Shown here piece after piece: positions 59,701 to 64,000 of a stretch of 64,000 nt of DNA. The stretch is from Nereocystis luetkeana. Lineage: Eukaryota > Sar > Phaeophyceae > Laminariales > Laminariaceae. A program made the position numbers and the translations under genes. The DNA is taken from contig JARUPZ010000002.1 in assembly GCA_031213475.1 (NCBI GenBank), positions 6,147,049 through 6,211,048 on the forward strand, read 5' to 3'. Position 1 is the stretch's first letter, and every line of letters starts with the position of its first letter. The notes under the pieces are model-generated. The model worked only from the letters and a program-made list of their open reading frames with translations, was not told where the DNA came from and searched no databases.

Positions 59701-62700
59701 ATTTCCAGAAGAAGAAGGAAGCACGTCTGCTTGTATGACGCATGTATGGCCATTGTTTCTCAAGAAGCACCTACACGCGAAGCGGCAGCCACTTCAAAAA
59801 ACGGCATCAGACCGCCACGCTCCCCCCCCAACAAGTTTTGCCGTTTGGTAGTTTGCAGCAAGATGCCAGACGTTAATCTCCCAAGGGTCAGGTTTGTACA
59901 AGATGGATGGGATATATTGTAGGCGTCTCGTACCTTAACCTTGTTTCTGGGATCCATGCGGCTTCGGGCCTCCTTGAGCACTTTCCAGCAGCTGCTTTTT
60001 CCTGCGCCGGCCTGACCCACGATGAAGTTGCAGTGACGAATAGCCAGCAGCTCGTCCAGTTGAGATACCTGAAAAAAGAACCGGCCGCTTGCTCATTATT
60101 TCGAGCCAACATCGAGGTACGAACATAAGAGACGATCTAGGCATTACCCACAAAAACCGACACTATAAGTAATATCTCGTTGATTATTGTTAAAATTTTG
60201 ATGATGGTACTACGTGTGTATGAGGTGGGTATGAGGTAATAAGATCAATACTCGTGTTCTAATAAGATATTTCCTAACTGCATTGTCGATGTATTTCCTA
60301 ACTGCATTGTCGATGTATTTCCTAACTGCATTGTCGATGTATTTCCTAACGTGAATATCACGAAGGGGACAGGTATCCTTGACTTCCGCAGCACAATGAG
60401 GACAGCCAACCCAACCAACCATCGCCGCTTTCAACCATTGTGCATAGTGCATTGTGCATGCTGCTACTGCACGGTGAATCACCTTGAGGACGAAGGCATC
60501 GTCGGGCCATAGGTTCATGTCCTCGCACACTTCTCGCACACAGGCGTTGAGGTTGTCGTTAACCAGCCTCGGTGGATTGACGGACGGGAACAAGTCATTC
60601 AAAAGACCGAAGAATACGGCCTGTGCGAGGTAAAACATATTTTACAGAAGTTGCGAAAGCATGGAGCAGGGGCAAAGGAGAGGGGTTGAGCAGCAGGGGC
60701 GGGGGGGGGGGGGCTCGACTGGGCTGATTTGTTGTGACTGACACGGCTATGTTCGCAACACATTGGCTGTCGGATGAAAACGTGCAATAAATAAATAAAC
60801 GGCCTTCGAATATTAAAAATCTTGGAAACTTGTGATTTCGCATATTTCAGACATCGGGCCGGCATACCGTGAGTAGGCGCACTAGTCTGCGCACCTCGTC
60901 ACTGTGTACGATCTTGGGGGTGTTGAAATCCCGAAGAGCCCGCATGAGGAGGGAGTCTTCCGGCAGGCTCGGTTCGGCGCGTTTGAGCATCCCGGCCACA
61001 ACAAGCACCGACTTCACAGCTCGCATGCCCCAGTCGTAGTGATCCTGCCGAACACACAGGAAAGAAAGAAAGAAAGGAAGAAAGGAAGGAATGAAGGAAG
61101 GAAGAAGGGAAGGAAGGAAGGAAGGGAGAAAGGTGGTTAACATCGTGGCACTGGAACGAGTGATCCATCTTGTACTGCTCAGGTAGCGTGTCTTTGTCGT
61201 ACATTTGGACACACAGCGACACACAGCACATGCTAGACATCTTGGTCGTTGCGCAGAGAGGAGGGTTCTGGTGCGGCTTCGTTCCAGTCTGACCTGTTTG
61301 CTGAGCAGTTCCTGGAGGAGCGAATAAAGTCCGTAGAACTTGGAGGCAAGAGTCTTCGCCTGGACAAACCCTTCCGCCATGAGCATATTCTCGCAAATGA
61401 GAACCAGATCGGGCACCATCACCGTGATAGGCCGGAACAACACCTGAGACATACGGATGCACAGTAGATTGCACGTACATTCTAAGCCCTTGTGACGTAC
61501 CACGTTACAAAATTTGAGCACAATTTGAGCACGAAAGAAGGGCATGCCTGCTGTCATCACGTTACCATACAAGCACCTTTTTCAGCGTCATGAGCATTAC
61601 TTTGAAGGACGAATGCGTGTCGCGGCGAGTAGATATCACTGTCTTGAGCATTGCTTTGCAGACGAATGCGTGTCACGACAAGCGTATACCAGCTATATAC
61701 ACGTTTCGGCAGATCACCTTGAGTCCTTCCGGTAGCTCCGAGCGGCCAAGGTAGCCCGGGTTCATGGTGATAAACACCCCGCATCCAGGGTCCAAGCAGA
61801 CGCGATCTTCCTCGATCACGATCGACGCCGGCGAGCGCTTCTCTCTTTTCCCGTCGGAAGAAGCCACCGCGTGCGCTTTCAAGCCGTCTGTCACCGCCTT
61901 GAACTGCAAGGAACACACGGACAGCACTTCTGGCACGAGTCGGTTGAACTCGTCAAAGCACCCCCAGGCCCCCGAGGATGCCAGACCTGCGATTAAGTGG
62001 GGCATCGGGGGGGGGGGGGGGGGCGGTTTTTGTTGGCTATATAATCTAAACTCGCCTGTGGACAGACAGATAGTACATGTACTAAATGGGACGACAATAT
62101 AATAAGTGCTACCTGGTACTATTGACAGAGTAATGGCGGCTGGATCGTCTGCTGCTCACCTTTGAAAATGTCGCCGAGAGATTGGTAGTCCATCTCGGGG
62201 GAGCAGTTGAAGACGTAGCAGCACTTTCCGAGAGCTGCCGCAAGGTCTTTCGTTGTTTCAGTTTTTCCTGTGCCCGCTGGACCTGCCGGAGCACATCCCA
62301 TTTTCAGGTGAAGCGCCTGCGCAAAAGAGAACGATGCGCGGAGACGCACAGATTCTCACGCAGACTTCTCGTTTACCTCAGGAACTGCTACGTATTAATA
62401 TTACGGGGGACCATAGTTGATAGGACCTATGGTATACATAAAAACCTATACATTTAACCTTTTTTTACTAACAATATTTGGTCCTATTAACTATGGTCCC
62501 CCGTAATAGTAATAGTGGAGGATTTACAGTTTCTACCAGGTATTCAATATTGATAGTACGCACAGGTCCAACCTATTCGCCTGCAATTTGGCCTGTCTCT
62601 CTATTGCGACTACTACTACTACTACTGCAGTACAACTGACTTTTACTACTTCTACCTACTACTATGAATAGAGAACACTGGGAGTATGATATCGGATTGG

Positions 62701-63933
62701 TGGCTGCATGTGCAGGACTTGAACCTCTTGATGACGTCGTTCCTTGTCCGATGTCAGCAGTCATTCCGCACCGGTATCCGCACGTATACTGTCTATCTAT
62801 CTGTGTTCGTATGGTGAACTGACACATGGCCTATCGACAGTGAATTGAAGACTGACGACGGCGAAGACTGATGACAGTGAATGAAGACTGACTACAGTGA
62901 AGACTGACGACAGTGAATGAAGCTGACCTGAGTGGCCGTGACGTAAATCCTGTCGGTGAGGGGCGTGATCACGAGCCGAGGTCCGTTTCCGAGGAACTCG
63001 AAGCCGTACTCGAACGAAGCGTCTAGTATGTCGATCGTTGCCATGGGCAGTTTAGGGTCGGACGAGTGCCCCGAATCCCCCCTCAGCCGTTGCTTGAGTT
63101 GAGAGGCCCACTGAAAGTCCGCCTGCCACCAAAATAAAACAAAATGACAAAGGCTATTCTAGTACGGCGACTTTATGGAGAGCCGGCACGCTCTGTTTCA
63201 TACATCGCGTACCCTTCGGAGTAGACGGTTTGTTACAAGGTGCATTTTGATGCAAAAAGATAACACGTCACAACAAAAGACAACAGTGCACGTACGGGGA
63301 AGTCGTGGTGCACCACCACCTTGCATACTGGCAACCTCACCTTGTCGGTGACTCCCTCTCGAATCAACATCAGCACGATGTCGCGAGCGTGGGCATCCAT
63401 CGTGATGAGGCTCATGATACGTTGACGGTCGTCTCGCTTCAAGTCCGACCTCGTCAACTCGATCAGTTGGTTTAGTTGGTTCACCTATTGATAAACAGTT
63501 GGTATGCATGAGGGTGGAGGAAAAAAGTAGCGGGCGTTAAACCAAAACGTGCATCATGGGATCCAACAGGTAAAGCGTTCATTACATGGAAACTTTTTTT
63601 GCTTCCACGTTGTGGATTTATCAAGCTCAGTTTTTGGACGCTAATCGAACGCCACTAGACATGCAGCGCTTCGATACTATGGTAGATATAGGTGAAAACA
63701 GCACGTCGTGGCAAAATATGTTGACATCACCTCTACCGTAGCAAGACATGTGTCACCCCCTATGGTGTGGTGTGGTCTTCAGTAGGTAGTGGCGTTGTGG
63801 TACAATAGCAGTCAAAATTTCTCACTTGAAGATCGTGGTACCCGTTGAGAGCGCTCATGTCTCCTGAATCCACCCGCTCCAAAGTTGCTTCGACCTCCAG
63901 CACGTAGTTGATGCCAGCCACGAGAAGAGCCAC
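39727..63933 (-). CDS. axonemal dynein heavy chain, outer-arm beta type, motor half (44 exons, 3010 aa; 5' end beyond window)
   Basis: Exons in order: 63933-63826, 63484-63341, 63122-62928, 62316-62160, 61986-61718, 61443-61294, 61044-60868, 60620-60483, 60068-59934, 59304-59095, 58638-58321, 58023-57878, 57209-57047, 56749-56553, 56023-55841, 55469-55385, 55001-54810, 54481-54308, 54073-53880, 53182-53110, 52736-52548, 52365-52282, 52043-51891, 51676-51422, 50985-50797, 50496-50440, 50118-49870, 49571-49437, 49119-48871, 48585-48082, 47729-47295, 46976-46830, 46656-46510, 46194-46075, 45925-45812, 45597-45377, 44983-44541, 44336-44113, 43804-43412, 42922-42714, 42415-42238, 41318-41133, 40967-40590, 40092-39727. 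All phases fit (9,033 nt). The protein is a minus-end microtubule motor of the flagellar outer arm. [13 protein letters not shown] with V-E-P-K-R in the stalk and I-Y-D-C-P-V-Y near the C-terminus point to the DNAH9/11/17 (Chlamydomonas beta) class. The roughly 1,500-residue tail must lie right of the window. The class is less certain than the family. Confidence 0.97.
48082..50985 (-). other. dynein stalk and microtubule-binding domain, exons 25-30
   Basis: Charged heptad-rich coiled coil CC1 (exons 25-27), then [11 protein letters not shown], the short globular microtubule-binding domain (exons 28-29), [13 protein letters not shown] and V-E-P-K-R-R-A-L, and the returning coil CC2 (exons 29-30), ending in [10 protein letters not shown]. 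The stalk places the microtubule site about 15 nm from the ring. Confidence 0.9.
51422..52736 (-). other. dynein AAA4 exons 21-24
   Basis: P-loop [10 protein letters not shown] (from residue 1159) in exon 21, then [21 protein letters not shown] and the closing H-V-I-L-C-F-S-P-M with [11 protein letters not shown]. These are standard AAA4 elements. Confidence 0.9.
53209..53226. repeat. 18-base G run (C run on dynein sense strand)
   Basis: It lies 27-44 nt upstream of the exon 20 acceptor and seems to serve as its polypyrimidine tract. Similar runs are at 62007-62023 (21-37 nt upstream of the exon 5 acceptor), 46470-46485, 57258-57270 and 60701-60713. Confidence 0.8.
54810..56749 (-). other. 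dynein AAA3 exons 14-17
   Basis: P-loop G-P-A-G-T-G-K-T (residues 799-806) in exon 14. [10 protein letters not shown] and Q-H-M-D-Y-G-H-W in exon 15, [10 protein letters not shown] in exon 16 and I-N-P-R-L-Q-R-H-F in exon 17. AAA3 is a regulatory ATP site; its motifs are intact. Confidence 0.9.
55107..55384. repeat. degenerate minisatellite, about 65-bp unit, dynein intron 16
   Basis: About four units start with CACCTRCTGTAGTCATAGGCT-type sequence and share (A/G)CTCAAAATACCG and CCAATGTGA-type words. The array fills most of the intron and ends next to the exon 16 donor. Confidence 0.55.
57225..57640. repeat. degenerate array with GCGCTGCTTAGTACCAAAA units and G runs, dynein intron 12
   Basis: At least seven diverged copies of GCTGCTTAGTACCAAAA, each followed by a G-rich stretch, occur at about 50-65-bp spacing. 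Confidence 0.65.
57691..57749. repeat. TACTG pentanucleotide microsatellite
   Basis: About eleven near-perfect TACTG/TGCAC-type units in dynein intron 12, just before the exon 12 donor side. Confidence 0.8.
58321..60068 (-). other. dynein AAA2 exons 9-11
   Basis: P-loop G-Q-A-G-A-G-K-S-S (residues 464-472) in exon 9. [13 protein letters not shown] and W-I-V-L-D-G-D-L-D in exon 10 and S-N-E-R-I-P-L...[10 protein letters not shown] in exon 11 are the usual AAA2 landmarks. Confidence 0.9.
59305..59933. repeat. degenerate repeats in dynein intron 9
   Basis: Phrases such as AAGAGATA(T/C)C(A/C)AACGTC and CTGCTTGGAAAT recur several times across this 629-bp intron, as in an eroded tandem array. No coding is visible. 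Confidence 0.4.
60269..60350. repeat. 24-bp tandem repeat, 3.4 copies, dynein intron 8
   Basis: TTCCTAACTGCATTGTCGAT followed by GTAT repeats perfectly with a 24-bp period from 60271 to about 60350. Confidence 0.9.
60868..62316 (-). other. dynein AAA1 (main ATPase) exons 4-7
   Basis: Walker [12 protein letters not shown] is in exon 4 (residues 161-168 of the visible protein). Walker B region W-G-C-F-D-E-F-N-R is in exon 5, followed by [24 protein letters not shown] and [13 protein letters not shown]. All catalytic motifs are intact. A short Lys/Arg/Ser-rich insert follows F-K-A-V-T-D-G-L-K. Confidence 0.93.
61059..61133. repeat. GAAA/GGAA purine microsatellite, dynein intron 6
   Basis: About 75 bp of almost pure purine on the plus strand, mixing GAAA and GGAA units. 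On the sense strand it is a pyrimidine tract, but it lies just below exon 7's high end inside the intron. Confidence 0.85.
62401..62506. mobile_element. intact Stowaway-like MITE in dynein intron 3
   Basis: 27-bp terminal inverted repeats with one mismatch (TTACGGGGGACCATAGTT... at 62401-62427 and its inverse at 62480-62506), 106 bp long, flanked by TA on both sides. It is the same family as the element split by LINE copy C at 7481-9510. Confidence 0.85.
62838..62921. repeat. GAAGACTGACGACAGTGAAT tandem repeat, dynein intron 3
   Basis: Three to four near copies of a 20-25-bp unit lie directly beside the exon 3 donor. A trinucleotide ACT run lies at about 62608-62628 in the same intron. Confidence 0.7.
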
Positions 63934-64000
63934 CTAGAAAAAAAGAGTCGACGAGGAGAACCACTGCTTTATACCTGGTCTACCTTGTCAGATCCCTAGA

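Noticed and set aside
60269-60350. 24-bp repeats as a CRISPR-like array
   Set aside because: Units are directly joined without spacers, and the genome is eukaryotic.
62690-62770. tRNA gene suggested by AGGACTTGAACCTC (B-box complement)
   Set aside because: T stem and acceptor stem do not pair and no convincing A box is present.

Overview
This is nuclear DNA from an intron-rich eukaryote, most likely a photosynthetic stramenopile and plausibly a brown alga. Three observations support this. A small protein at 10390-15763 starts with a signal peptide ending in an Ala-Ser-Ala/Phe (ASAF) cleavage site, the mark of import into a red-lineage complex plastid. MSH6 carries an N-terminal Tudor domain rather than the animal PWWP domain. 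An axonemal dynein heavy chain shows that the organism makes flagella. The species call is inference. All gene models were built by hand: exons were joined by GT-AG (twice GC-AG) rules, reading phase and similarity to remembered family members.

Layout. 1-2.1 kb: inner part of a Ty3/Gypsy LTR retrotransposon, minus strand, running off the left edge. Its open frame carries a NADAR domain ahead of the protease and reverse transcriptase, the most unusual thing in the window. 2.1-4.6 kb: no recognised gene, then a degenerate tandem array. 4.6-9.5 kb: three 5'-truncated copies of one LINE with a restriction-like endonuclease; the youngest copy sits inside a Stowaway-like MITE and has a 10-bp target-site duplication. 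9.6-15.8 kb: a SINE-like element, then the plastid-targeted gene, whose 4.5-kb second intron holds a hAT-type element. 15.8-19.9 kb: gene-poor. 19.9-30.8 kb, minus: complete MSH6 (16 exons, 1365 aa). 32.5-36.5 kb, minus: complete PIGW/GWT1 (8 exons, 459 aa). 37.1-39.3 kb, plus: intronless hnRNP H/F-like protein with five RRMs (724 aa). 39.7-63.9 kb, minus: the motor half of an outer-arm beta-type dynein heavy chain (44 exons, 3010 aa to the stop); its tail lies beyond the right edge.

The host genes are unrelated housekeeping and motility functions: mismatch repair, GPI-anchor synthesis, RNA processing, flagellar motor and a plastid protein. PIGW and the RRM gene diverge from a 578-bp spacer; the RRM gene and dynein converge. 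Non-coding DNA is full of degenerate minisatellites, small DNA transposons and a strongly over-represented 9-base word (TACCTGGTA and its complement), found 26 times and never in the coding exons.
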